A stretch of DNA of 64,000 bases from Excoecaria cochinchinensis (GCA_947683425.1 CANTUQ010000158.1:1488001-1552000), one strand, 5' to 3'. Positions 22,778 through 33,214 are shown, counted from the first letter of the stretch. The notes: a model not told the origin generated them from the letters alone. Numbers and translations are program-made.

Positions 22778-23075
22778 ATCGCGACACTGTCGCGAGCGCG
22801 ACAGAATGCGGGGGTTTCAATCCTCGCGCCGGCGCGAGAGATGTCGCGCCGAAGAATTCGAGGGAGCTCTCTGTCGCGAGCGCGACAGAGTGCTCGAGCT
22901 CCGAACTTGTGTGGAGTCCTCTTCTGTCGCGAGCGCGACAAGCCTCGCGAGCGCGACAGAAGAGCCATCCCTACGTCCTCTCACGACCATGAGATCTCTC
23001 GCGATCGCGAGACGAGGCGGGGAAGTGTAGCTTGGCTTCTGTCGCGAGCGCGACAGTCGTCGCGAGCGCGACAGA
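22778..23075. repeat. TGTCGCGAGCGCGACA cluster, 5' LTR copy
   Basis: About eight copies of TGTCGCGAGCGCGACA or the TCGCGAGCGCGAC core: 7-bp arms TGTCGCG / CGCGACA around AG. Copies are often in pairs with a 5-bp spacer, giving an 18-bp period. CpG-dense in an AT-rich LTR. Confidence 0.9.
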
Positions 23076-23635
23076 CGTGACTTCCAAATTTGATTTCTTC
23101 TTCTTTTTGCTTAACGACTTAAATTCTTTTGCATGCAATCTTATTAAGCTTTGACTATCTCTTGCTTAGTAAAATACGCACGTAAATGTGATAATATTTT
23201 GCATAACCTGCTAATGTCGGATAAGTGGATAGTTAGGCATGCCTAATAGAGTTATGTGCCGCTGCAGCTATGTGTACGATTTGGACCCTGATCAGGTCCC
23301 CCGATTGGATCCTCGCGATCCTTCTGTCGAATCTTTCTTAAGATTCTATGTGTAATCACTTGGAATAAAATAAAAAGAATGTTTGATACCTTTGGGTATC
23401 TATGTGTTTATCCTAAAGAACCGATACTCTCAAGTATCTATGTGTACTCGTTATCCACTCATTATGATTAAGCAGGTGTTATTGAGTGCCTTTGTGCAAG
23501 AATTCTGAATGAGAATGCAAATAAATGAATTGGCTATGTATGATGATGAATAATTATATATATAATTGTATTGTTATCATGTGTTTTTCTGTTACCGTCA
23601 CTGTGAGTGGCGGTCATGTATTGTGTGTTTCCCCA

Positions 23636-23671
23636 CTAAGCGATTTCGCTTAGCACGGGTGTTTATCCGTG
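23636..23671 (+). other. Paired hairpin block of Tekay LTR (reference copy)
   Basis: CTAAGCGATTTCGCTTAG (7-bp perfect stem, loop ATTT) is followed without spacer by CACGGGTGTTTATCCGTG (5-bp perfect stem), preceded by CCCCA and followed by CAGGTGTGG. It lies 400 bp before the LTR end and about 215 bp before AATAAA. Confidence 0.85.
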
Positions 23672-24078
23672 CAGGTGTGGAAGGTTTGGTACGAGGGTTC
23701 TGGGCGTGTCGCATCGGGAAGGCCAACGCAACTATAGATGGGATGTTTTATAGTATAGGCTTTTCCTTCTTTTGTAAGAAATGTATTTTTTTTTTATGGC
23801 CCTTTTGAACAGTGTATCTTGGGCTTTTGTAAATTGGTCTTTTTTGTAATCTGATGTAATATGTAAAGAACTATTTCTGTATATTAATAAAAGTGTTCCT
23901 ATTGTTCTGTATCCCTCTTCTTTCTTTTAAAGTTTTTATTTACGCTGGATATATTATTCTGTATGTGATGTTTGAATGTTTGTACTAGTGGGGTGTGACA
24001 CTCCTATCTATCTTGGGTCCTTCTATCTCTAATCACGAGTAGAAGTATCCATGTTATAGGTTGGGGTGTGACATTAGG

Positions 24079-24090
24079 TGGTATCAGAGC
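24079..24090 (+). other. Primer binding site
   Basis: TGGTATCAGAGC, the usual plant PBS complementary to the 3' end of initiator tRNA-Met, 5 bp after the LTR end. Confidence 0.9.
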
Positions 24091-24181
24091 CATTGGTTTA
24101 AGTGTTATTGGGTTTCCGTGTGTTAGTCTGTCTGTTAGAGTTGTGTTGGCCTGATGCGCACTGCGTTTATGTTTTGTAGTT

Positions 24182-27100
24182 ATGGAGTCCGCTCGTGGAT
24201 CACTCGAGGGGTCAGCAGAAAGTGCAAATCCCCAAGAGCAGGATCCCTCAGTTTCTGGTCCGGCTCAACCTCCTAGGGGACGACCTGAGGTGCCTTTGGG
24301 ACCGATGGAAGCGATGCTTCAGAGTATGACAAGGGTACTTGAAAGAGTGACAGCACCAAGTGCACCTATAGAAAGGCTGAGAAAGCATGGTGCAGAGGAT
24401 TTCTTTGGTACCGGTATAGATGAATCCTCTAAGGCAGAAATGTGGTTAGAAAAGACAGCTAGAGTACTTAAGGAGATAAGATGCCCACCGGAGCAAGAAG
24501 TGGAGTGTGCCTTGTCTTTGTTACAAGGTTCAGCTTATGATTGGTGGAAATTGGTGTCTAGTCAACCGCAAATTCCTGAACCGTTAACATGGGAGTTCTT
24601 TGAGGATGAGTTTCAGAACCGGTATGTGACTAAAGCATATAAGGATGCCAAGTGGGCGCAGTTTTTAACTCTTAAGCAAAGAACAATGTCTGTAGCTGAG
24701 TATGAGGATGAGTTTACCAAGTTGAGCAAATATGCACCGCCAAGAGTTCTCACAGAAGAGTTCCGATGTCAGCATTTTGAAGCAGGCTTGAATGAATCTT
24801 TAAAAGTGATGTTAATATCATTGATGTCGGCTCCGAATGTGAGGTATTATCAGTTAGTACAAGCAGCCTTGAGGGCGGAGCGTTCTGAGAATATTTTGAG
24901 AGAGAAAGCTCAAAGACGAAAATCTGCAAGAGGTGGCTCTTCTTCAGGCAAGAGGCCAAGAGAATCACAAGGAAACTTTGCTGATGAGTCAGTAGCTAGT
25001 CCGGCCCCTAGAGGGAGAAGGCAGGGTTCGTCTAGGGGAGCGGGATCAGGTAGAGGAGATGGCCCTCCCCGATGTTCGTATTGTAATAAACCACATTGGG
25101 GTGAGTGTCGGTGGTTAACAGGAGGTTGTTTTAGATGTGGCTCCACGGATCATATGCTCGCGAATTGCCCGAGTCGATATGGAGATCCTTCGGGACAACA
25201 GGAAGGGAGTCGAGCTGGATCTAATGTACCCCAAGGAAGTCGTAATAGGGGTAGAGGAAGGGGTCGAGGTGGAAGATCCCGTGATAGAGAAACCTCGGAA
25301 ACAGTGGATCGCCCTGTGCCATCATCTGGTAGAGCTTATGCTATGAAGGCCCGAGAGGAACAGAATGCTCCTGAAGTGATTGCCGGTAAGTTTTCTTTGC
25401 TTGATTCTGAAGTTTATGTTTTGATTGACCCGGGGTCTACCCATTCCTATGTGTGTTCTGGTAAGTTGTGGGATAGTTTGGGTAGTGAGGAGAAGATGGA
25501 ATATGAAATTTGTGTATCCAGTCCGTTGGGTCAGAGTATTATGGTTAATCGGGTTTGTCGAAAGTGTCCTTTAAAGATACAGGGTATTGAGTTTGTAGTA
25601 GATCTGATTTGTTTGCCATTCCATGAGTTTGATATTATTTTGGGGATGGATTGGCTAGATAAGCACCGAGCAGTAGTAGACTGTCATAGGAAAGTAATGG
25701 TTTTGAGAGATAAAGATCATTTGCCAGTAATTGTGAAAGGAATTGGAAGTAGTTCTTTGCATAATGTGATATCAGCTATGAAAGCCAGAAGATTTATCAG
25801 GAAGGGATGTGAAGCTTTTCTGGCTGTGATTTTGGATTCACGGAGAGGTCAAGTTAAGATTCAAGATATTCCGATTGTAAGAGATTTTGTAGATGTTTTT
25901 CCGGAAGAGTTACCGGGGTTACCTCCCGAGAGAGAGGTTGAATTGTCAGTAGAGATTCTGCTGGGTACAGCTCCGATTTCAAAGGCTCCTTATAGAATGG
26001 CTCCCATGGAATTGAAGGAATTGAAGAGTCAGTTACAAGAATTGTTGGATAAAGGATTCATCCGGCCTAGTGTGTCACCGTGGGGTGCTCCAGTATTGTT
26101 TGTCAAGAAAAAGGATGGAACCCTTCGGATGTGTATCGACTATCGACAGCTTAATAAAGTGACTATCAAGAATAAGTATCCATTGCCAAGAATTGAAGAT
26201 CTTTTTGATCAGTTGAGAGGAGCAGGGGTATTCTCTAAGATAGATTTGAGATCAGGCTATTATCAGTTGGGGGTTAAAGAAGCGGATGTGGCTAAGACGG
26301 CTTTTCGGACGCGTTATGGTCATTATGAATTTTTAGTGATGCCTTTCGGTTTGACAAACGCGCCTGCAGCCTTTATGGATCTGATGAACCGAGTTTTCCG
26401 ACCGTATCTGGATAAGTTTGTTGTGGTATTCATTGACGACATTTTGGTGTATTCCAGAAATCGACAAGAACATGAGGAACATCTTAGGTTAGTATTGCAA
26501 ATGTTAAGAGATCATCAGCTGTATGCGAAACTCAGTAAGTGCGAGTTTTGGTTGAAAGAAGTGGCCTTTCTTGGACATGTGATATCAGCAGAAGGTGTAC
26601 GTGTTGATCCAAGTAAAATTGAAGCGATTGTTAATTGGATGCCTCCGAAGAATGTGCCAGAAGTGAGGAGTTTTCTGGGTTTAGCAGGGTATTATCGAAG
26701 GTTTGTTCAGGGGTTCTCAGTGTTAGCATCTCCATTGACCAAGCTACTTCGGAAGGATGTCAAGTTTGTTTGGACTGAAAGGTGTCAAGCCAGTTTTGAT
26801 CGTTTAAAAGAGTTGTTGGTTAAAGCTCCTGTGCTCACACAGCCGGTTTCGGGTAAGGAATACACTATGTACAGTGATGCTTCGGGAATTGGCTTGGGTT
26901 GTGTTCTGATGCAAGGGAACAAGGTTATTGCTTATGCATCAAGACAGTTGAAGCCTCATGAGCGGAATTACCCGACTCACGATCTGGAGTTGGCAGCGGT
27001 AGTGTTTGCACTTAAGGTTTGGCGACATTATTTGTATGGGGAGACGTGCAGAATTTTTACCGATCACAAGAGTCTCAAGTATCTGTTATCACAGAAGGAG

Positions 27101-28771
27101 TTGAATTTGAGGCAGCGGAGATGGTTAGAGTTATTCAAGGATTATGACTGTATCATTGATTACCATCCGGGTAAAGCTAACGTGGTAGCGGATGCTCTTA
27201 GTAGGAAGTCTTTGTCTGCTTTACTGGCTAGTCGGGGTAGATGGAGATTTGATTTTGAAGGTGCTCTGATTGCTCAACTTAGAGTTAAGCCAAGTTTGAG
27301 ATCTGAAATTGCAAGGGCACAGTTAGATGATCATGTACTTCAGCGTGTTGGTCAAGCAGTGAAAGAGGGCAAGCGGACAGAATATCTGATAGACAGTGAA
27401 GGAGTGCTTAGGCATGGGAATCGGTTATGTGTACCTAATGTGGGTGAGTTAAGGAAGAAATTGTTACAAGAAGCTCATTCTTCAGTCTTCACTATGCATC
27501 CTGGTGGGGATAAAATGTATCAAGATTTGAAGCAATACTATTGGTGGCCCGGAATGAAAAGAGAGATAACAGAATTTGTTTCAAGGTGCCTTACCTTTCA
27601 GCAAGTGAAAACCGAACACCAAGTGCCATCGGGATTGCTTCATCCCTTACCCATTCCTCAATGGAAGTGGGATGACATCACGATGGATTTTGTATCTGGT
27701 TTGCCTATGACTCAACGTAAACACGATTCGGTATGGGTTATAGTAGATCGGTTGTCGAAGTCTGCACATTTTCTACCTGTACGAGTGGATTACTCGATGG
27801 ATAAGTTGGCGGAACTGTATGTGGATGAGATAGTCCGGTTGCATGGGATTCCGTCATCCCTTGTATCAGACCGAGATCCTCGCTTTACATCTAAGTTTTG
27901 GAAAGAACTTCAGGTAGCTTTGGGAACACGGTTGAATTTCAGTACTGCTTTCCATCCGCAGACTGATGGGCAATCAGAAAGGGTTATTCAGATTCTAGAG
28001 GATATGCTTCGAGGTTGTGCTTTAGAGTTCTCAGGAAGTTGGGATCGGTATGTGTCTCTGATGGAATTCGCTTATAACAACAGCTACCAAGTGAGTATCG
28101 GTATGGCTCCTTATGAAGCGTTGTATGGACGGAAGTGTAGAACACCAGTATGTTGGACTGAGTTGTCAGAAAAGGCTATGATAGGTCCGGATATAGTGCG
28201 GGATACTGAAGAAAAAGTAAGGGTTGTACAACAGAACTTGAAGGCAGCTAAGGACCGACAGCGTTCTTATGCTAATCTGAAGCGCAGAGATATTCAGTAT
28301 GAAGTAGGTGATAAAGTTTTCTTGAAAGTGTCACCGTGGCGTAAGGTTCTCCGTTTCGGAAAGAAAGGCAAGCTAAGTCCACGATTTATTGGGCCGTATG
28401 AGATTCTAAGGAAAGTGGGTCCAGTAGCATATCAGTTAGCGTTGCCTTTGGAGTTAGCGAGATTACATGACGTTTTTCATGTATCTATGCTCAGGAGATA
28501 TCGGTCAGATCCTTCACATGTGTTACCAGTGCAAGATATCCGGATTCAGTCAGATTTTTCTTTTGATGAAGAACCGAAAAAGATTTTGGAGCGGGAAGTC
28601 AGACAGCTTCGGAATAAGCAAATACCGTTAGTCAAAGTTTTGTGGCAGCATCACGGTATTGAGGAAGCTACATGGGAACCAGAAGAAGCTATGAGATTGC
28701 AATATCCTCAGTTGTTTGGATCAGGTAAGAATTTCGAGGACGAAATTCTGTTAAGTGGGGGAGTATTGTAA
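24182..28771 (+). CDS. Gag-Pol polyprotein with C-terminal chromodomain
   Basis: 1529 aa in one frame. Retrotransposon gag domain about 85-245 (YDWW motif); zinc knuckle C316-C319-H324-C329, with a second Cys/His group just before it; aspartic protease with D416 in LIDPGSTHSY; reverse transcriptase about 600-790 with FIDD (D752, D753); RNase H with D899 in YSDAS; integrase HHCC region H1099, H1106, C1136 with the fourth position F1139; integrase catalytic D1169, D1230, E1266; chromodomain about 1450-1510. The chromodomain probably steers integration to marked chromatin. All catalytic residues are present. The integrase zinc site has lost one cysteine (TTT at 27596-27598), while the relative at 51.6 kb keeps CLTCQQ. 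The start at 24182 gives the conserved MES..GSLEGSAESAN opening shared with 42846. The stop TAA lies inside the 3' LTR start. Confidence 0.95.
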   Translation: MESARGSLEGSAESANPQEQDPSVSGPAQPPRGRPEVPLGPMEAMLQSMTRVLERVTAPSAPIERLRKHGAEDFFGTGIDESSKAEMWLEKTARVLKEIRCPPEQEVECALSLLQGSAYDWWKLVSSQPQIPEPLTWEFFEDEFQNRYVTKAYKDAKWAQFLTLKQRTMSVAEYEDEFTKLSKYAPPRVLTEEFRCQHFEAGLNESLKVMLISLMSAPNVRYYQLVQAALRAERSENILREKAQRRKSARGGSSSGKRPRESQGNFADESVASPAPRGRRQGSSRGAGSGRGDGPPRCSYCNKPHWGECRWLTGGCFRCGSTDHMLANCPSRYGDPSGQQEGSRAGSNVPQGSRNRGRGRGRGGRSRDRETSETVDRPVPSSGRAYAMKAREEQNAPEVIAGKFSLLDSEVYVLIDPGSTHSYVCSGKLWDSLGSEEKMEYEICVSSPLGQSIMVNRVCRKCPLKIQGIEFVVDLICLPFHEFDIILGMDWLDKHRAVVDCHRKVMVLRDKDHLPVIVKGIGSSSLHNVISAMKARRFIRKGCEAFLAVILDSRRGQVKIQDIPIVRDFVDVFPEELPGLPPEREVELSVEILLGTAPISKAPYRMAPMELKELKSQLQELLDKGFIRPSVSPWGAPVLFVKKKDGTLRMCIDYRQLNKVTIKNKYPLPRIEDLFDQLRGAGVFSKIDLRSGYYQLGVKEADVAKTAFRTRYGHYEFLVMPFGLTNAPAAFMDLMNRVFRPYLDKFVVVFIDDILVYSRNRQEHEEHLRLVLQMLRDHQLYAKLSKCEFWLKEVAFLGHVISAEGVRVDPSKIEAIVNWMPPKNVPEVRSFLGLAGYYRRFVQGFSVLASPLTKLLRKDVKFVWTERCQASFDRLKELLVKAPVLTQPVSGKEYTMYSDASGIGLGCVLMQGNKVIAYASRQLKPHERNYPTHDLELAAVVFALKVWRHYLYGETCRIFTDHKSLKYLLSQKELNLRQRRWLELFKDYDCIIDYHPGKANVVADALSRKSLSALLASRGRWRFDFEGALIAQLRVKPSLRSEIARAQLDDHVLQRVGQAVKEGKRTEYLIDSEGVLRHGNRLCVPNVGELRKKLLQEAHSSVFTMHPGGDKMYQDLKQYYWWPGMKREITEFVSRCLTFQQVKTEHQVPSGLLHPLPIPQWKWDDITMDFVSGLPMTQRKHDSVWVIVDRLSKSAHFLPVRVDYSMDKLAELYVDEIVRLHGIPSSLVSDRDPRFTSKFWKELQVALGTRLNFSTAFHPQTDGQSERVIQILEDMLRGCALEFSGSWDRYVSLMEFAYNNSYQVSIGMAPYEALYGRKCRTPVCWTELSEKAMIGPDIVRDTEEKVRVVQQNLKAAKDRQRSYANLKRRDIQYEVGDKVFLKVSPWRKVLRFGKKGKLSPRFIGPYEILRKVGPVAYQLALPLELARLHDVFHVSMLRRYRSDPSHVLPVQDIRIQSDFSFDEEPKKILEREVRQLRNKQIPLVKVLWQHHGIEEATWEPEEAMRLQYPQLFGSGKNFEDEILLSGGVL
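28752..28766 (+). other. Polypurine tract
   Basis: AAGTGGGGGAGTAT immediately before the right LTR start at 28767. It primes plus-strand DNA synthesis and here is also coding (last codons of the ORF). Confidence 0.8.
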
Positions 28772-31115
28772 CACCCCAAAACCACCCCAGTAGTTTGAGC
28801 CTGTCCGTGTCTGTGTGTGTGTATTTTGTGTGTGTGTTAAATTGGTTTAATTACATATAAGTGTGTGTATTAGTGAGAAGAGGAAATTAGACTAGTGTAT
28901 AAATGAGTGTATAGAAGTAAAAATATGAGTAAGGGTTAGCCTAGAGTGTATAGCCAAGTATGGGAGTAGGGTGTGTTAAAGGGCATGTGTCTTATGGAGA
29001 TTTTGACAAGTGGCAAAGGAGATAAGTGAGCATTTATGGGTTAGGTGAGGAGAGAGAGATCAGCCATTTGCCCTTTGATTCCCGTTCTTCTTCCTTCCTC
29101 ACGCCCTCTTCTTCGTTTCCTTCTTCTTCTTCCTTTGTTCTTCTCTTTTCTTGACCGATCTTGCTCCCTTTTCTTCATTTGAAGTAATTAGAGTTGCTTG
29201 GCTGGTGTATTTAAAGCTTAAAGGTGAGTTGGGGTTTTAGAATTTCTACTTCTTCCTCTTCTCTAGGTTTTATAATTTATATATATGTTTGGGTAGTTGT
29301 AAAATTTATCTTGATTGTTATGGGTTTATGGTTCAGAGGAGGCTCCTAGACCTGATAAAGGAAAAGGAATCGCTAGCGGAAGCGGAGCTCGCGATTAGGA
29401 GCTAAGGAGAGAAGGTTTGGGAATTGTTCATATGTTTGTGTATTTTGTGATTTGAGTTTGATAAATGTGTTTATGCTTTGATTGGGATTATGAGTTGAGT
29501 AGTTATAACTTAAATTGAAATTAAAGTGATATGTGATGTGGAAGAATGAATTTTTGTGAAGATTTTGCAAGGAATCATGTGAATAGTTGAGAATTGTGTT
29601 AAAGTTGCTGTTTTGGAATTTCAGGGAATTGAGCATATTATCGACTTGATTTAATTGAGATTAATGGTGATAAAGTTGGGTTTTTATTTATGATATGAGT
29701 TGTGAATGCTTGATTTGCCGAATTTTGAGTTTTGGAATCAATTTTGGAAGTTTGGATGTGAAATTTGTGTGAAATCTGCAGAATTTGGGCGTAAGGGTTG
29801 AAAAACCCGTGTCTGTCGCGATCGCGACACTGTCGCGAGCACGACAGAATGCGGGGGTTTCAATCCTCGCGCCGGCGCGAGAGATGTCGCGCCGAAGAAT
29901 TCGAGGGAGCTCTCTGTCGCGAGCGCGACACCCATCGCGAGCGCGACAGAGTGCTCGAGCTCCGAACTTGTGTGGAGTCCTCTTCTGTCGTGAGCGCGAC
30001 AGAAGAGCCATCCCTACGTCCTCTCACGACCACGAGATCTCTCGCGATCGCGAGACGAGGCGGGGAAGTGTAGCTTGGCTTCTGTCGCGAGCGCGACAGT
30101 CGTCGCGAGCGCGACAGACGTGACTTCCAAATTTGATTTCTTCTTCTTTTTGCTTAACGACTTAAATTCTTTTGCATGCAATCTTATTAAGCTTTGACTA
30201 TCTCTTGCTTAGTAAAATACGCACGTAAATGTGATAATATTTTGCATAACCTGCTAATGTCGGATAAGTGGATAGTTAGGCATGCCTAATAGAGTTATGT
30301 GCCGCTGCAGCTATGTGTACGATTTGGACCCTGATCAGGTCCCCCGATTGGATCCTCGCGATCCTTCTGTCGAATCTTTCTTAAGATTCTATGTGTAATC
30401 ACTTGGAATAAAATAAAAAGAATGTTTGATACCTTTGGGTATCTATGTGTTTATCCTAAAGAACCGATACTCTCAAGTATCTATGTGTACTCGTTATCCA
30501 CTCATTATGATTAAGCAGGTGTTATTGAGTGCCTTTGTGCAAGAATTCTGAATGAGAATGCAAATAAATGAATTGGCTATGTATGATGATGAATAATTAT
30601 ATATATAATTGTATTGTTATCATGTGTTTTTCTGTTACCGTCACTGTGAGTGGCGGTCATGTATTGTGTGTTTCCCCACTAAGCGATTTCGCTTAGCACG
30701 GGTGTTTATCCGTGCAGGTGTGGAAGGTTTGGTACGAGGGTTCTGGGCGTGTCGCATCGGGAAGGCCAACGCAACTATAGATGGGATGTTTTATAGTATA
30801 GGCTTTTCCTTCTTTTGTAAGAAATGTATTTTTTTTTATGGCCCTTTTGAACAGTGTATCTTGGGCTTTTGTAAATTGGTCTTTTTTGTAATCTGATGTA
30901 ATATGTAAAGAACTATTTCTGTATATTAATAAAAGTGTTCCTATTGTTCTGTATCCCTCTTCTTTCTTTTAAAGTTTTTATTTACGCTGGATATATTATT
31001 CTGTATGTGATGTTTGAATGTTTGTACTAGTGGGGTGTGACACTCCTATCTATCTTGGGTCCTTCTATCTCTAATCACGAGTAGAAGTATCCATGTTATA
31101 GGTTGGGGTGTGACA
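28767..31115 (+). repeat. 3' LTR of complete Tekay element
   Basis: 2349 bp, same plan as the 5' LTR: cluster at 29815-30118, hairpins at 30679-30714, end GGGGTGTGACA at 31115 followed by TSD CATTT. Differences from the 5' LTR seen by eye are a few point changes, a T-run length change and two 18-bp unit differences in the cluster. Confidence 0.95.
30679..30714 (+). other. Paired hairpin block of Tekay LTR (3' LTR copy)
   Basis: Identical to 23636-23671. Confidence 0.85.
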
Positions 31116-32963
31116 CATTTCATAATGCTAGACATGTGTTGGACAAGTTTCGGGAACTTTCGGTGAAGTTTGATTTCAATTTAGGAGGAAAAATGAACAA
31201 TATAGTCTAAAAACAGGGGTCACACAGTGGTAAGGAATCCCTCACAACTGTGTGGGTCGATTGTTGGACAATTTTAGCAGTCCAGAATGCATTTACATGT
31301 GTCTTCTAGATATTTGTTATCCTATGACTTAAGTTTCCAATGTCATAAAAATCGTGCAATTTGGACTTATATCTTAGGAGATAATCCCTTAGGAACACCA
31401 ACTACTCCCACTACACAGACAGATTCAGGTTTGTGTTTTCAATCACTATTTGAAAGATCTTAGAGGTAGAATTGGGTTTTGGTGTAATCTTAACAATTAT
31501 AGGTATATGTTTTATGGTTCTTTTCCAACTAGAATCACTCTATTTGGAGGTGTGTAGGCCGAGATATCGCCAAAACACAATGATAGGGTCATATAATCCC
31601 TAAGCCAGATTTTTGATAAGCTAACTTCTCTTGACCCTAAATCCCATGTACAATATAAGCATTTCATCATGATTTAATCATACATGGCCTTACATTTATT
31701 ATACGTACTTAATATTACATGCCACATCATTTTATTGTCATTACTAATAGTTAAATACCAAGTATACACATAATTCTTTTATTAACATATTATACCATAA
31801 CATTATTTACAAATATTTTCAAGTGACATACATACATACACTCATTTCATAATGCTAGACATGTGTTGGACAAGTTTTGGGAATATCTGGTGAAGTTCGA
31901 TTTCAATCCGGGAGGAAAAATGCACAATATAGGCTGAAAATAGGGGTCACACAGTGGTAAGGAATCCCTCACCACCGTGTCGGTCAATTGTTAGACAATT
32001 TTGGCAGTCTAGAATGAATTTACATGTGTCTTCCAGACATTTGTTACCCTATGACTTAAGTTCCAATGACATAAAAATCATGCAATTTGGACTTATATCC
32101 GAGGAGATATTCCCTTAGGAACACCAACTACTCCCAATACACAGATAGCTTCAGGTTTGTATTTTCAATCACTATTTTAAAGATCTTAGATGTAGAATTG
32201 GGTTTTGGTGTAATCTTCACAATTGTAGGTATATGTATTATGGTTCTTTTCCAACTAGAATCACTCCATTTGAAGGTGTGTAGGCCGAGATATGGCCAAA
32301 ACACAATGATAGGGTCATATGATTGCTAAGTCAGATTTTTGATAAGCTAACTTCTCTTGACCCTAAATCCCATTAACAAGCAATATTCACTTAAATCATC
32401 ATTCTAGCAATCTTTCCACATCTAAATCAGATAATTTTAGCCCTTAGACAATAGAAGAGAAGATGATGAAGAAAGATTAGTTTTCTTATCTTTTGTTTAC
32501 ACAAATTTGCCTCTAATTTCACTTCCATCCTTACAACCACCAACTTGCATTTTAGTGTGTGATTTGAGAGAAGAAAGATGAGAGAATTTATGTGTTTTTC
32601 CTTTCCTAAAATGGCTGTCAAAGTGGCTTTTATATGGCCAAGGATTCTCTATTTTCTTAGAGCAATTGCTTGTCAAGTTCAAATCAGTTCACTTTTACCA
32701 ATTTCACTTTAGTCCTTCTTTTTTCTTCCATTCACTCATTAGTATATAATTAACTCTTTTTCATACATTAGCCCACTAATGAATTCCATTTATTCATTTA
32801 TATCATAATTCAATAATATACTAAGTTGCCGCGATTGCCGAGACTTTTAACTTAATGACAATTACGTCCTTTCGACTCAACCGTTGCTTATTCGTATGGC
32901 TTTGATTTCTATTTCACCCTAAACATGTCTTGTTACTACTAGGGTTTATTTTGGGTCCTTACA
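31116..32963 (-). mobile_element. Minus-strand LTR with internal 610-bp direct duplication
   Basis: On the minus strand it starts TGTAAGGACCC at 32963, matching the LTR start at 9133. A block repeats directly: copy 1 is 21637-21723 plus 31121-31646 (joined across the inserted Tekay element) and copy 2 is 31765-32373, about 90% alike by eye. Each copy holds an inverted-repeat phrase CACACAGTGGTAAGG..CACYRYYGTGT (31218-31258 and 31945-31985). No coding sequence. The true 3' end on the left is lost. Confidence 0.7.
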
Positions 32964-33214
32964 GTAACTGATGCAGAACCAAAGGAAACCAGATAACTTA
33001 ATGCCATCTTAAGACAGAGGGTGAGCCAATTCAATCAAAGGCCAAATGATTTAAGCTAAGAAATGGGACATGGGATATCCTATTATAAAAATGGCTGAAT
33101 AATTTATAATTTGAGTAATAATTTTTTGTATTTTGTTTCATGCAAACCAAATTATGATTACAACTTATAACTTGTTATCTCTATAATGTAGCCAGGATAT
33201 GCAAATTGCTATAT
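32964..33214. other. Unassigned AT-rich sequence between two LTRs
   Basis: Nothing recognised. Confidence 0.5.

Larger units (their letters stand above)
21724..24073 (+). repeat. 5' LTR of complete Tekay element
   Basis: 2350 bp, TGTAACACCCC to GGGGTGTGACA. It holds a CT-rich stretch (22040-22110), the TGTCGCGAGCGCGACA cluster (22778-23075), the paired hairpins (23636-23671) and AATAAA at 23886-23891. Identical in plan to 28767-31115. Confidence 0.95.
21724..31115 (+). mobile_element. Complete Tekay/Del-type chromovirus (Ty3/gypsy), young
   Basis: Left LTR 21724-24073, PBS 24079-24090, one gag-pol ORF 24182-28771, PPT just before the right LTR, right LTR 28767-31115, and TSD CATTT at 21719-21723 and 31116-31120. 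The two LTRs differ by only a few substitutions by eye, apart from whole-unit changes in the CG-rich cluster, so the insertion is recent. The single intact reading frame agrees. The chromodomain at the ORF end and the pol order PR-RT-RH-INT place it among chromoviruses, closest to Tekay/Del. Confidence 0.95.

Noticed and set aside
22778..23075. CRISPR-like array of short palindromes
   Set aside because: Spacers are short and irregular, the host is a plant, and the cluster is inside an LTR.
22645..23080. Frames reading SRARQ / ATELS-like repeats (also 29688-30123 and 7797-8290)
   Set aside because: Translations of the CpG-rich inverted-repeat cluster; no start context, no conservation as protein.
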